Shown in pieces: positions 26,177 through 35,194 of a stretch of DNA of 64,000 nucleotides. The notes beneath the pieces are model-generated. The model had not been told where the DNA came from. It saw nothing but the letters and a program-made list of their open reading frames with translations, and did not search any database. Made by a program: the position numbers and the translations under genes. Each line of letters begins with the position of its first letter. The first letter of the stretch is position 1. Source of the DNA: Hyphomicrobium zavarzinii ATCC 27496 (GTDB lineage Bacteria; Pseudomonadota; Alphaproteobacteria; Rhizobiales; Hyphomicrobiaceae); the NCBI RefSeq assembly GCF_000383415.1, contig NZ_KB911257.1:162558-226557 (forward strand). The letters run 5' to 3'.

Positions 26177-28546
26177 TTAGAAGTCGATGCTCGTGCTCAG
26201 CCAGAATGTGCGGGGCGGACCGAGAGTGGCACGGCGAGCGCCCCAGTTCATCGATTGAGCGTACGTCTCGTCGAACACGTTGTCGACGTTGAAGCGCAGC
26301 TCGACGTTCTCCGTCAGATCATAGGACGTCATGAAGTTGACGAGGAAGTAGTCGGGCAGCTTGCCCTTGATGCCGTTCGGGATGATGCGCTCGGCATCGT
26401 CCGGACGGCCGGCCCACGACTCGCCGACGTACTGCACGCCACCGCCGATGGTGAAGGCGTCCGTTACATCATAAGTGGTCCAGAGGGTTGCGGTGACGTT
26501 CGGCGTGAAGGCAAGCTCGTCGCCGTTGGTCCTGAGATAAGGACCATAGTCGGCCGGGTTTGCCCGCCGGCGCACATCGTCGAGGTAAGCGCTGTGCTTA
26601 CGCTCGGTATCGATGAAGGCCGCGCCGCCGAACACCTTCCACTGATCCGTCAGATTGCCGGCAATGCCGAGCTCGAGACCCTGAGCGATCTGCTCGCCGT
26701 AGCCCTTCAGCGTCGTCACGGTCTCTCCGGGATCGCGCCCGGTGATCGCGACGTTGTGCTTCTCCGTGCGGAAGAGGGCCGCCGTCGTGGTCAGAGCCCC
26801 GCCGAACCAATCCCACTTGGTGCCGATCTCATAGTTATGCATCTCGACCGGCTTCGCCCCGTCCCTGAGGTTGGGGAAGCTGTTGTCGCCGCCGCGGGAA
26901 ATGTCCGAGGTGGACAGGTAGGAGCCGGGCGGCAGATGAGAGATGCCGAACGCACCGTAGAAGCTGCCGTTCTCAACCGGCTTGTAGACGAGACCAATGC
27001 GTCCGCCGAGGGTCGATTCCGAGTCCGAGAAGTTGTCGCCGATGCTGCCGCCCGTGTCGGTGATGTCGACCTGATAGTGCTCCGCCCGCAGGCCGCCGGT
27101 GATCTGCCACTGGCGGTTCAACTCGATGGTATCGAAGGCGTAGGCAGCAATGGTGTCGATCTCAATGTCGCTCTTCTCGGTGAAGCGGAACAGGCTCTGC
27201 TTCACGCGATCCGGATTGGGATCGTAGAGCGGGGTAGATCCGGGAGCTGGCAACGCGGCCGGCGTATTGCCTCCGCGCGATTCCTCGCGCGTGATCTCGA
27301 TGCCCGTCGAGACCGTGTGACGCCAGGAGCCCGTGCTGAAGCGGGTGGCGACATTGGTCTGGTTGGTGATGCTGGTGTTGTAACGGTCGTAAAGCTGCGT
27401 GGCCGTCGCGACGAGCGGGTTCGTGCCGCCGGGGAGTGTCGTGCTCTCCGGAGGATTCGGATGCGTGTACCGGGACTGGCGGTCCACCTCGGCCCAGCGC
27501 GTCTGATTGGTGACGGTGGTGTTGTCCGAGACGTCGTATTCGAAACGCGCCGTCACCGCATTGGTGCTCACGTCGTCAAAGTCGCTTCTGAGGCCATAGA
27601 ACGCGTCGCGCGGAGCGTTCTTGTAGCGCGGGTTGTAGTAGAGCGTGCCAGGGATCGTCTGGCCGGGAACGCCCCAATCCGGACGATCGTCGCGCTCCAG
27701 GTGCTCGTAGGAAAAGATCGCGCGGAAATCGGTGTTGAGGCCGAAGGCGATGGACGGCGCCAAGCCGTAGGCGTTGTTCTCGGCCATCTCGCGGCCTGCG
27801 ACGCCGCTGTCCTCGATCATGCCGTTCATGCGCACGGCAACGTTGCCCGAGTGCTGGTTGACGTCGATCGTCGCGCGGCGGCGCATCTCGGAATCGTACT
27901 GGTCGAAGCCGATGAGAGCCTCGCCTCTGACGAAGTTCTCCTGCTTCGGGGCCTTGGTGATCATGTTGATGTAGCCGCCGGCACCGCCGCGGCCGTTGTC
28001 AGACGCCGCGCCCTTCACGACCTCGACCTGCTCGATGTTGAAGGTGTCGCGGGCGTAGCTGCCGGAATCGCGCGCGCCGTCGATGAAGATGTTGGCGCTG
28101 CTGTCGAAGCCGCGAAGCTGGAAGTTGGTGGGCGAGGTGCCGAAGCCGTTCTCGCCTGCATTGAAGCTGATGCCCGGGGTGCTTCTCAGCGCCTCCGTCA
28201 GGTTTCTCGCGTTGGTCTGCTCGATGACCGTTCCGGAGATCACGGTGACGGTCTGCGGCATGTTGAGGAGCGGCGCCGTCATCTTCGGCGACGTGGAGAA
28301 GTCGGCCTTGAAGCTGCCGGGCGCCACGGGGCCGGCCTGGCCGGGGAGCGGCGGGGACGGAGGGGGAGTGGGCGCCGCCTGGGGGGCCGGGCCGCCGGCA
28401 TCCTGGTTCGAGTTGGCGTTATTGTTGCCGCCGCCACCGCCCACGGTGATTTCTTCGAGGGGCACGTTGGTGCTCTGGGCGTAGGCGGACGTCGAGAACG
28501 CCGCCGAGACCGCCAGCATGGGCAGAAGGCCAAGGGTGGTCTTCAT
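26177..28546 (-). CDS. TonB-dependent siderophore receptor, Fiu/PiuA-like
   Basis: Outer-membrane gated channel of about 789 residues. A signal peptide (MKTTLGLLPMLAVSAAFSTS) is followed by a TonB box-like PLEEITV, an unusual Gly/Asn then Pro-rich linker, a plug domain (VTVISGTVIEQTNARNLTEA, TPGISFNAGENG, RDTFNIEQVEVVKGA) and a 22-strand barrel ending in FWLSTSIDF with the terminal Phe. With the adjacent PiuC gene this fits catecholate siderophore uptake. An upstream ATG at 28624 has a good GGGGG site but would add 26 residues before the signal peptide; I prefer 28546. Confidence 0.92.
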   Translation of the reverse strand: MKTTLGLLPMLAVSAAFSTSAYAQSTNVPLEEITVGGGGGNNNANSNQDAGGPAPQAAPTPPPSPPLPGQAGPVAPGSFKADFSTSPKMTAPLLNMPQTVTVISGTVIEQTNARNLTEALRSTPGISFNAGENGFGTSPTNFQLRGFDSSANIFIDGARDSGSYARDTFNIEQVEVVKGAASDNGRGGAGGYINMITKAPKQENFVRGEALIGFDQYDSEMRRRATIDVNQHSGNVAVRMNGMIEDSGVAGREMAENNAYGLAPSIAFGLNTDFRAIFSYEHLERDDRPDWGVPGQTIPGTLYYNPRYKNAPRDAFYGLRSDFDDVSTNAVTARFEYDVSDNTTVTNQTRWAEVDRQSRYTHPNPPESTTLPGGTNPLVATATQLYDRYNTSITNQTNVATRFSTGSWRHTVSTGIEITREESRGGNTPAALPAPGSTPLYDPNPDRVKQSLFRFTEKSDIEIDTIAAYAFDTIELNRQWQITGGLRAEHYQVDITDTGGSIGDNFSDSESTLGGRIGLVYKPVENGSFYGAFGISHLPPGSYLSTSDISRGGDNSFPNLRDGAKPVEMHNYEIGTKWDWFGGALTTTAALFRTEKHNVAITGRDPGETVTTLKGYGEQIAQGLELGIAGNLTDQWKVFGGAAFIDTERKHSAYLDDVRRRANPADYGPYLRTNGDELAFTPNVTATLWTTYDVTDAFTIGGGVQYVGESWAGRPDDAERIIPNGIKGKLPDYFLVNFMTSYDLTENVELRFNVDNVFDETYAQSMNWGARRATLGPPRTFWLSTSIDF

Positions 28547-28624
28547 GGCAGCCGGTACGGAGATCTCGTTCCGGTCTGACGTTTCGCCTGGAAAATCGCC
28601 ACCCACGGTCTTGGCGCAAGTCAT

Positions 28625-28900
28625 TACGCATTCCCCCTAAGTAATTACGATCGCTTGAAAAACGAACGTGATGCTTCTGTCGCCCTGGCTAAAGCCCGGC
28701 ATCGCCGCTGAGCGGCAAGACAAGGGGAACGTGCGGAATCTATACCTCTGATGTCAACTATAAGGGGGTCGCAGTCCGCCCTTTCGCCGCGGAACTGCCA
28801 CATTTTTGTAACCTTCAGTAATAATACGGATACCCGCTGCGGCCGCTGCGACGTTAGTCCGGCTATATCTCTGATTTTATTGATAATATAGCGACTGCCA
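28625..28900. promoter_or_regulatory. AT-rich control region upstream of the siderophore receptor
   Basis: These 276 bp hold no gene. The stretch 28795-28895 is unusually AT-rich for this window and contains TATTGATAATATA, which is compatible with an iron-regulated promoter. I could not match it to a defined Fur, Irr or RirA consensus, so it is marked only as the likely control region. Confidence 0.35.
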
Positions 28901-29146
28901 CTAAGCGCCCTCGCTAATACCCTCATGGATCCTGCGGGCCAGCCAACGGGCGGGGAACACACTGAACAGGGATCCGAAAAGGCCGGCCGCTACGAGGCCC
29001 GGCACCCCATAGGGCGCCATTGCGGGAATTGCGATCGCGATAAACGCGCCGTTGATGGCGAAGGCTGGCGCCATCAGCGCGAGGCAAAAAAGGCGGAGCC
29101 CTAGCGGGATGTCGCTGGTGCGTGCGGGGGGATGCACTTTCTCCAT
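28901..29146 (-). CDS. Small membrane protein at the end of the nor operon
   Basis: 81 residues with two hydrophobic segments (LFCLALMAPAFAINGAFIAI and VPGLVAAGLFGSLFSVF). It starts 2 bp after the norF stop with GGGG in front, so it is almost certainly co-transcribed and translationally coupled. I do not recognise the family. Assembly or stability of nitric oxide reductase is a reasonable guess from position alone. Confidence 0.7.
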   Translation of the reverse strand: MEKVHPPARTSDIPLGLRLFCLALMAPAFAINGAFIAIAIPAMAPYGVPGLVAAGLFGSLFSVFPARWLARRIHEGISEGA

Positions 29147-29148
29147 GA

Positions 29149-29418
29149 TCACCCCTTCGATCCGAACGTGTAGAGGGCGAAGCTCAGGAGCAGAAACCCG
29201 CCGATGGCGAGCCCGAATGCGTTCATCCAGAAGTGTGAGCCCGCGAGACCGAGATAGCGGCCGAGGATCACGCGCGCCTTGAGCCCAGCCAGCAGCAGCA
29301 CGCCCCCGGCGACGATGGCGCGTCCCGCTCCCTCTGGATGCATCGTCGTGAGCGCGGCGGTCGCCGCGCTCAACACCAGCAGCGCGACCCAGGCTTCGAC
29401 GAGATAGCGCGCAGGCAT
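29149..29418 (-). CDS. norF: NorF-like small membrane protein
   Basis: 89 residues with three hydrophobic segments, similar to the NorF/cytochrome oxidase subunit IV-like proteins encoded after norE in Paracoccus-type nor operons. The conserved-looking ARVILGRYLGLAGSHFWMN loop lies between the second and third helix. It starts 4 bp after norE. NorF supports, but is not essential to, NO reductase activity in the systems where it was studied. Confidence 0.82.
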   Translation of the reverse strand: MPARYLVEAWVALLVLSAATAALTTMHPEGAGRAIVAGGVLLLAGLKARVILGRYLGLAGSHFWMNAFGLAIGGFLLLSFALYTFGSKG

Positions 29419-29422
29419 GGTG

Positions 29423-30001
29423 TCACCTCAACACGTAGATGATCGGAAACAGCAGCACCCACACGAGATCGACCATGTGCCAGAAGGCGACGGCTGCTTC
29501 CATGTTGCGCACGCTGTCAGCCCAAGCGACCAGCGCGAGGACGACTATGCCGGCTACGACGTGAAGCGCGTGGAACCCCGTGATCAGGTAGTAGAACGTG
29601 AAGAACTGGCTGGTCTCGATGCCGATGCCGAGGGATGCCTTGCTCGCATACTCGAAGCCCTTCACTATCAGGAAAACGATGCCGAGCGCACCCGCCGCGC
29701 CGAGCCAGAGGCGCGCCTTGCGTCTCTCCTCCCGCTCACGCGAGCGGACAGCGACAGCCGCGCAGAATCCGCTGGTGACGAGCACGAGTGTGTTGATGGC
29801 GCCCGCCGTCTGATCCAGCATGGCCTGATCGGCGGCGTATTTCACGGGATCGATCGCGCGCACCGCGAGGCATACGATGAGAGCTGCGCCGAACACGAGC
29901 AGCTCGCTCGCGATCAGCACCCACATCATCAGCTCTCCGGGAAGCTCCGAGAGGATGTCGCGCTCGCCTTCGGCGGGCCGTATCTCGAGATCGTCCCTCA
30001 T
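29423..30001 (-). CDS. norE: NorE, cytochrome c oxidase subunit III-like protein
   Basis: 192-residue membrane protein with five hydrophobic segments, of the heme-copper oxidase subunit III family (GELMMWVLIASELLVFGAA, then FYYLITGFHALHVVAGIVVL, then FWHMVDLVWVLLFPIIYV). NorE is an accessory gene of cNor operons that improves NO reductase activity. Its ATG overlaps the norD stop by 4 bp. Confidence 0.92.
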   Translation of the reverse strand: MRDDLEIRPAEGERDILSELPGELMMWVLIASELLVFGAALIVCLAVRAIDPVKYAADQAMLDQTAGAINTLVLVTSGFCAAVAVRSREREERRKARLWLGAAGALGIVFLIVKGFEYASKASLGIGIETSQFFTFYYLITGFHALHVVAGIVVLALVAWADSVRNMEAAVAFWHMVDLVWVLLFPIIYVLR

Positions 30002-31947
30002 CCGCTGACCAGATGGCGATAGAGCTGAGGAAGTGCGGCCGTGAGCTTCTCGGGATCGGGAATGACGACATACCCGCCCTTTCCGAAAATCCGGCTGAAG
30101 GTCGCCTGTGATTTGCTGTCGATGGTGACGCCGAACACGGTCTGGCCTTGGCGGCGCGCCTCCCTGACCGCCATGTGCGTATCCTCAATGCCGTGGCGTC
30201 CTTCGTAGTGGTCGAGATCGTTGGGCTTGCCGTCCGTCAGCACGAGCAGCAGGCGGCGTTGGCGCGGACGCTTGGCCAGTTGGTGCGAGACATGGCGAAT
30301 GGCGGCGCCAAGGCGCGTGTAATGACCGGGGCGCAATCCCGCGATGCGGGCCTCGACCTGAGGTCCCATCGCATCATCGAAGCTCTTGCATGTCTGGACG
30401 AAGACGCGGTCCCGTCTCAGGGACGAGAACGCATCGATGGACGTTTCGTCGCCGCAGGAGTCGAGGCCCCAGGCGAGAGCGATCAGAGCCTCGCGCTCGA
30501 TGTCGATGACCTGGCGGCCCGCCACGTAGCTCTCAGTCGAACGCGATGCGTCGAGCAGGATGGAGACGGCGAGATCGCGCTCCTGCGTGCGGCTCGCGAC
30601 ATAGACGCGGTCCGAGTGCTCGCCGGTCGCCGCAAGCTCGACGCGAGCCTCGATCGCCGCCTCGATGTCGATGTCGTGGCCTTCGATCTGGCGGGTGAGC
30701 TGAACACGCTTCGGCCGCAGCGCCTCAAACTGGCGGCGGACGTTGCGGATGCGCCGGTGTGTGCGCTCCCCATCCGGTGTTTCGGGAACGAGGGGCGCGG
30801 GTGTCGCCGCGCCAGCCAGCACGCGGCAATAGTCCGGCAGATAGGTCTTGGTGCGATGATCCCATTCCGGATAGACGTGCGTGCCCGCAAGCCGTTCGAA
30901 CTCCGCTTCCTCTGGGGAGAGATCTAGGTGGAGCCGCAACCGCGTGCGGGCACGTTGAGGAACCTGCGTGAGGCTGATTTCGTCCTGGTCGTCGGCGGCT
31001 TTCTTGGCGTTGTCCGGGTCGTCGTCATCGACACGGCGATTGAGGTTCAGAAACTCCGCCCACGAGAGGATGGCCTCGAACTTGTGCAGGATAAGGTTGT
31101 CTTTACGCGCCGCCTGGTCGGAGTTCTTCCGCGACGCCTTGAACGTGCCCTGCTCGGCGTTGGGAGGTGTCTCGGACTCGCCGTGGCTCTCCTCCTCACG
31201 CGCGATCTTGGCGCGCTCGGCGAGGGGATTGAGATCCGGCCAGAGCAGAACCGGCATGAAGGGGCGATAGCCGCGCGGCGCAGAGAACCGTGAGAGATCC
31301 TCCGCCTGGCCGCGGACGGCAGCCGAAATGGCGGCGGCAAGCTCGTCTCCGGGAGGCGCAGCGCCAAGCATGTGCCGAATTGTTGCTTCGACGGCCGCCT
31401 CGTAGCGCGGCAAGCTCCGCTCGGGCCGCTGCTCGCGGCTCGACAACACGAGGGCCGCGTGCACACGGCGCAGCCCGGGGCAGGCGGCCAGCGTGTCGCG
31501 CGTCATGCTTTGCGCGGCCTGAAGCATGCGGATGTCCGCCCGCAACGGATCGGTCTCCGGAACGGGGCGGCGGGCAAATACGACGGCGGCGGCGAGCCAG
31601 ACATAAAGCGCGATGTTGGCGTCGTGATCCGGGAAGGCCGCAATGCGATCCGGCAGGCGCAACGTCTCGCCGTCGAAGCTCGGCTCGGCCAAACGCTCGG
31701 CGCTTTGCCCGAGCGCACGGCGCCACGACAGCCGGTGATGCGACTCCTGAGCCGTTGCCGTCTTGATCTCCACATCGCGAGCCCCGCCAAGGCCCCGGAA
31801 GAGAACACCGAGGCGTCCGCGCGTTTCGTCGAGCGTGGCGGCGGCGTGATCGAACGTATCCGGTGCGTCGAGACCGCTGACAAGCGAATGCCACAGCTTC
31901 CCGACGCTTTCCTCCGGCTCCCAGGGCTCGAAATCGACGCCGCTCAT
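29998..31947 (-). CDS. norD: NorD, von Willebrand A-domain activator of NO reductase
   Basis: 649-residue cytoplasmic protein. The C-terminal third is a VWA domain with a MIDAS-like DASRS (VSILLDASRSTESYVAG), followed by LLLVLTDGKPNDLDHYEG and the EDTHMAVREARRQG helix. The N-terminal part is family-specific and helical. NorD works with the AAA+ ATPase NorQ to insert or activate the non-haem iron of NorB, as CbbO works with CbbQ. It overlaps norE and is 10 bp from norQ. Confidence 0.93.
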   Translation of the reverse strand: MSGVDFEPWEPEESVGKLWHSLVSGLDAPDTFDHAAATLDETRGRLGVLFRGLGGARDVEIKTATAQESHHRLSWRRALGQSAERLAEPSFDGETLRLPDRIAAFPDHDANIALYVWLAAAVVFARRPVPETDPLRADIRMLQAAQSMTRDTLAACPGLRRVHAALVLSSREQRPERSLPRYEAAVEATIRHMLGAAPPGDELAAAISAAVRGQAEDLSRFSAPRGYRPFMPVLLWPDLNPLAERAKIAREEESHGESETPPNAEQGTFKASRKNSDQAARKDNLILHKFEAILSWAEFLNLNRRVDDDDPDNAKKAADDQDEISLTQVPQRARTRLRLHLDLSPEEAEFERLAGTHVYPEWDHRTKTYLPDYCRVLAGAATPAPLVPETPDGERTHRRIRNVRRQFEALRPKRVQLTRQIEGHDIDIEAAIEARVELAATGEHSDRVYVASRTQERDLAVSILLDASRSTESYVAGRQVIDIEREALIALAWGLDSCGDETSIDAFSSLRRDRVFVQTCKSFDDAMGPQVEARIAGLRPGHYTRLGAAIRHVSHQLAKRPRQRRLLLVLTDGKPNDLDHYEGRHGIEDTHMAVREARRQGQTVFGVTIDSKSQATFSRIFGKGGYVVIPDPEKLTAALPQLYRHLVSG

Positions 31948-31957
31948 CTTGCTCCGC

Positions 31958-32761
31958 TCACCCGTAGACGGCCGTCACGAGATCGTTGAGGCCTTGCTTC
32001 ACATCCGGGTCGTCGCTCAGCGGCTCGATGAGAGCGGCACGAATGGCCCGCTCGATCGCCATGCCGCCATGAACGAGGCTCGCGCAATAAACGAGCAGGC
32101 GCGTCGAGACGCCTTCCTCGAGATCCTGCCCCTTCAAGGCGCGGAGCTTGCCCGCAAGGCGGACCAGCGGCGCGACGCGCTCCTTCGAAAGACCGCTTTC
32201 GCTCGCGACAATGTCGATCTCGCGCTGCGGAGCGGGGAAATCGAAGTCGATCGCGAGGAAGCGCTGCCGCGTCGACGGCTTCAGCGTCTTCAGGATGTTC
32301 TGATAGCCGGGGTTATAGGACGCGACGAGCATGAACTGCGGGCCGGCTTCCAGCGTCTCTCCCGTCCGCTCGATCGGCAGGATGCGCCGGTCGTCGGTCA
32401 AGGGATGGAGGACAACGGCGACGTCCTTTCGCGCTTCCACCACCTCGTCGAGGTAGCATATGGCGCCTTCGCGAACTGCCCGCGTCAAAGGACCGTCCAC
32501 CCACTCGGTCTCACCGCCCTTGAGCAGAAAGCGGCCGATGAGATCGGCAGCCGAGAGGTCGTCGTGACAGGCGACCGTGTAGAGCGGCCGGCCGAGAACC
32601 GCGGCCATATGGGCCACGAACCGCGTCTTGCCGCATCCGGTCGGTCCCTTGAGCAAGAGCGGCATCCGGTTGCGGTAGGCCGCCCGGAACACGTCGCACT
32701 CGTCTCCGTTGGGGAGGTAGAAGGGGGCAGATGCCCCCTCCGAGAGTTGAATGGCCGCCAT
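31958..32761 (-). CDS. norQ: NorQ, MoxR/CbbQ-type AAA+ ATPase
   Basis: 267 residues: Walker A LLLKGPTGCGKTRFVAHMA near residue 34, Walker B with AICYLDEVVEARKDV near 97, sensor 1 in FMLVASYNPGYQN, and a C-terminal CbbQ/NorQ helical domain. Acts with NorD to activate the catalytic subunit. It lies 4 bp after norB and 10 bp before norD in the usual CBQD order. Confidence 0.95.
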   Translation of the reverse strand: MAAIQLSEGASAPFYLPNGDECDVFRAAYRNRMPLLLKGPTGCGKTRFVAHMAAVLGRPLYTVACHDDLSAADLIGRFLLKGGETEWVDGPLTRAVREGAICYLDEVVEARKDVAVVLHPLTDDRRILPIERTGETLEAGPQFMLVASYNPGYQNILKTLKPSTRQRFLAIDFDFPAPQREIDIVASESGLSKERVAPLVRLAGKLRALKGQDLEEGVSTRLLVYCASLVHGGMAIERAIRAALIEPLSDDPDVKQGLNDLVTAVYG

Positions 32762-32765
32762 GCTT

Positions 32766-34139
32766 CTACTCCGCTGGGTTCAACGCGGTGGTCCGGCCGG
32801 CCGAGATGATCTCACGGCGCGGCACGAGTGTAGCGAAGACGAAGAGGAGCGCGCCGATCACGACCGCGACGCCCGCCCCGAAGCGCATGTAGTAGAAGAG
32901 CGCGAGCTGGTCCTGAACCTCCATGTAGTACTGGCCCAAGACCCGCTGCAGGTGCGTCTGGATCGTGCCTGCGAACGTCAGCACGAAGGTCATGAACGCC
33001 ATGCCGCCCGCCATCAGCCAGAAGCTCGCCATGTTGAGCACCTGGTTGTAGGGATCGCGGTTCTTCAGCATCGGGAACGCATACGTGAAGATCGCGAGAT
33101 TGAGAGAGACGTAGGCTCCGAAGAACGCGAGATGGCCGTGGGCCGCCGTGATCTGCGTGCCGTGGGTGTAGTAGTTCACCCCATGCAGCGTATGCAGGAA
33201 GCCCCACACGCCCGCGCCGAAGAACGCCAACACCGTGCAACCGAGCGACCACAGCAGGGCGGCCTTGTTGGGATGATCACGACGTCCCTTCCACACCATG
33301 ACGAAGCTGAACACCATCATGAGGAAGAACGGAATGATCTCGAGCGTCGAGAACACCGAGCCGATCCACTGCCAATAGCCGGGCGTGCCGATCCAATAGT
33401 AGTGGTGACCGGTTCCGAGAATGCCGGAGAACAGCGCCGTGCCGACGATGACGTAAAGCCACTTCTCGACGATCTCGCGATCGACACCCGTCAGCTTGAG
33501 CATGAGGTAGGCGAGGATCGACGCCATCACCAGCTCCCACACGCCCTCGACCCAGAGGTGGACGACGTACCACCAGTACATCTTGTCGAGGCTCAGGTTG
33601 TGCGGGTTGTAGAAGGCGAACAGGAAGAAGATCGCGATGCCCCAGAGGCCGATCAGAAGCACAGTGGTGATCGCCGTCTTCTTTCCGGCGAGAACCGTCA
33701 TAGAGATGTTGTAGAGGAACATGAGCGCCGCGACGACGATACCCATCTTCACCCACAAGGGCTGCTCGAGGAACTCTCGCCCGTCCTTGCCGAGCAGGAT
33801 GTTGCCCTGGAACAGATCGAAGACATAGGTGACCACAGCGCCGAGCGTGCCGAGCACCAGGATCGCGAGCTGATAGTAGGCGATTTTCGTCGAGTGGATC
33901 TCACGCCCGGCTTCTTCCGGAACGATGAAGTAGGCCGCGCCGAAGAAGCCGACCAGCAGCCACACGATCAACGCGTTCGTGTGAAGCATGCGGACAATAT
34001 TGAAGGGCAGGAGTTCCGACAGGGTGTTGGGCGAGATATAGATCCAGCCGGCCAGCAGCCCTCCCGAGACCTGCACGATAAACAGCAGCATCGCCGTTAG
34101 AAAGTAGGCGAAGGCGATCTTTTGACTTTCATATTTCAT
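32766..34139 (-). CDS. norB: Nitric oxide reductase large subunit NorB (cNor type)
   Basis: Reduces two NO to N2O in the inner membrane, taking electrons from NorC. 457 residues and about 12 membrane helices, the length of the cytochrome-c-dependent form without the qNor extension. Metal-site residues are in place: haem b His in MLHTNALIVW, the non-haem iron His plus catalytic Glu in VVHLWVEGVWELV, the HH pair in GTGHHYYWIG, and the haem His residues in TAAHGHLAFFG. Follows norC by 25 bp. Confidence 0.96.
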   Translation of the reverse strand: MKYESQKIAFAYFLTAMLLFIVQVSGGLLAGWIYISPNTLSELLPFNIVRMLHTNALIVWLLVGFFGAAYFIVPEEAGREIHSTKIAYYQLAILVLGTLGAVVTYVFDLFQGNILLGKDGREFLEQPLWVKMGIVVAALMFLYNISMTVLAGKKTAITTVLLIGLWGIAIFFLFAFYNPHNLSLDKMYWWYVVHLWVEGVWELVMASILAYLMLKLTGVDREIVEKWLYVIVGTALFSGILGTGHHYYWIGTPGYWQWIGSVFSTLEIIPFFLMMVFSFVMVWKGRRDHPNKAALLWSLGCTVLAFFGAGVWGFLHTLHGVNYYTHGTQITAAHGHLAFFGAYVSLNLAIFTYAFPMLKNRDPYNQVLNMASFWLMAGGMAFMTFVLTFAGTIQTHLQRVLGQYYMEVQDQLALFYYMRFGAGVAVVIGALLFVFATLVPRREIISAGRTTALNPAE

Positions 34140-34164
34140 CGCATTTTTCTCCGTGCATTCGTCT

Positions 34165-34617
34165 TCAGCCGGAATCCTTGGGGGGCCAGCCCTGGGTGTC
34201 GGTCTTGTCCGCCCAGATCAGGAAGTTGGTGAGGTCGCGGATCTCCTCATCGGTGAGGTGGAAGCGCGGCATCTGACGGCGGCCCGCGATCCCCGTGGGC
34301 TGCGCTTCGATCCATCCCTTGAGAGCAGCGAATGCATCGTCCGGAGATTCCGTCACACCCCAGCGGGTCATGACGTTGCCGACCTCAGGAGCGAAGTACG
34401 CTCCCTCGCCGTGCAGGCTGTGACAATTGATGCAAGCGTGCGTCTCCCAGACGCGCTTTCCGCGTGCGACCGAGTCCGTGAGCGGCATTGCCACCGTGGT
34501 TTTTGTGACGATCTGGTAGTGGCTGTGAGCTGTCAGCCCCAGAAAGATGATGATGAAGAAAAGCGACCCGCCAAAAAAAATGTTCCGGGCCATGGTTTTC
34601 GTCATGACTTCGCGCAT
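34165..34617 (-). CDS. norC: Nitric oxide reductase cytochrome c subunit NorC
   Basis: 150-residue membrane-anchored c-type cytochrome that delivers electrons to NorB. One N-terminal helix (FFGGSLFFIIIFLGLTAHSH) holds it in the membrane; the periplasmic domain has the haem motif CINCH (residues 62-66) and the axial Met in GRRQMPRFHLTD near 116. ATG 34617 is preceded by GGGAGG. First gene of norCBQDEF; an FNR-like box lies 66-79 bp upstream of the start. Confidence 0.95.
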   Translation of the reverse strand: MREVMTKTMARNIFFGGSLFFIIIFLGLTAHSHYQIVTKTTVAMPLTDSVARGKRVWETHACINCHSLHGEGAYFAPEVGNVMTRWGVTESPDDAFAALKGWIEAQPTGIAGRRQMPRFHLTDEEIRDLTNFLIWADKTDTQGWPPKDSG

Positions 34618-34682
34618 TGTAGACAGCCTCCCTTCGACGGCCCATGGGTGGCCAACACTGGCGCGAAGGGAACAGGCCTTAC

Positions 34683-34696
34683 TTGACGAAAGGCAA
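34683..34696. promoter_or_regulatory. FNR/NnrR-like box upstream of norC (one mismatch)
   Basis: TTGAC-GAAA-GGCAA matches the TTGAY-N4-RTCAA consensus of Crp/Fnr-type regulators except for one base in the right half. nor operons are classically activated by NnrR/DNR-type regulators at such sites. The rest of 34618-34871 holds no gene. Confidence 0.5.
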
Positions 34697-34871
34697 GAGT
34701 CTCGCCGTTTTCTGAACTGCGGACGGACACAAACGGCGCATGAGGCGCGTCGTGTTGCCTCAGCCGCGCAACACTATGATGAGGCTGTTCGGGCGCGACG
34801 ATCCGCGCATGATGGCGCACAACGTGAGCCCACCTTCGGGCTTGCGGCGCAGGCGCGATAGAGCTCGTCCG

Positions 34872-35168
34872 CTAGGACGCGTCGCCCGACGATGCCGGTT
34901 TTCTCTCCATCGGCCGGGCGGGCACCCGGCCGGGGCCGAGATCACGGGCGGCGGCGTTCTCGAGAGCCTGCATCTCCTTGCGAACGAGATCGAGATCCGC
35001 TTCGCGAACCGTGGCGTCGATCTGCTCGCGCAACGATGCGACCGTGCGTTTGGCCATGCCTGCGTATCGGCCAATCGTGCGTAAGAGAACCGGCAGATCC
35101 TTCGGACCCACAACGACCAACGCGACAAGCGCCACGATCAGGATCTCGCTCCAGCCGATCTCGAACAT
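34872..35168 (-). CDS. tatB: TatB, twin-arginine translocase subunit
   Basis: 98 residues with the TatB pattern: a short N-terminal helix (MFEIGWSEILIVALVALVVV), the GPKDLP hinge, and an amphipathic helix (LLRTIGRYAGMAKRTVASLR). It is shorter than enteric TatB. It follows tatA by 26 bp with GAGG before the ATG. No tatC lies nearby, so it must work with a TatC encoded elsewhere. Two proteins of the surrounding mau cluster, MauA and MauM, carry twin-arginine signals. Confidence 0.88.
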   Translation of the reverse strand: MFEIGWSEILIVALVALVVVGPKDLPVLLRTIGRYAGMAKRTVASLREQIDATVREADLDLVRKEMQALENAAARDLGPGRVPARPMERKPASSGDAS

Positions 35169-35194
35169 GGGTCACCTCACGGATTTCGAAGGAC

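Noticed and set aside
26165-28579. Plus-strand open frame of 804 codons opposite the siderophore receptor
   Set aside because: The minus strand encodes a complete TonB-dependent receptor with signal peptide, plug and barrel; the antisense frame has no domain and skewed composition.
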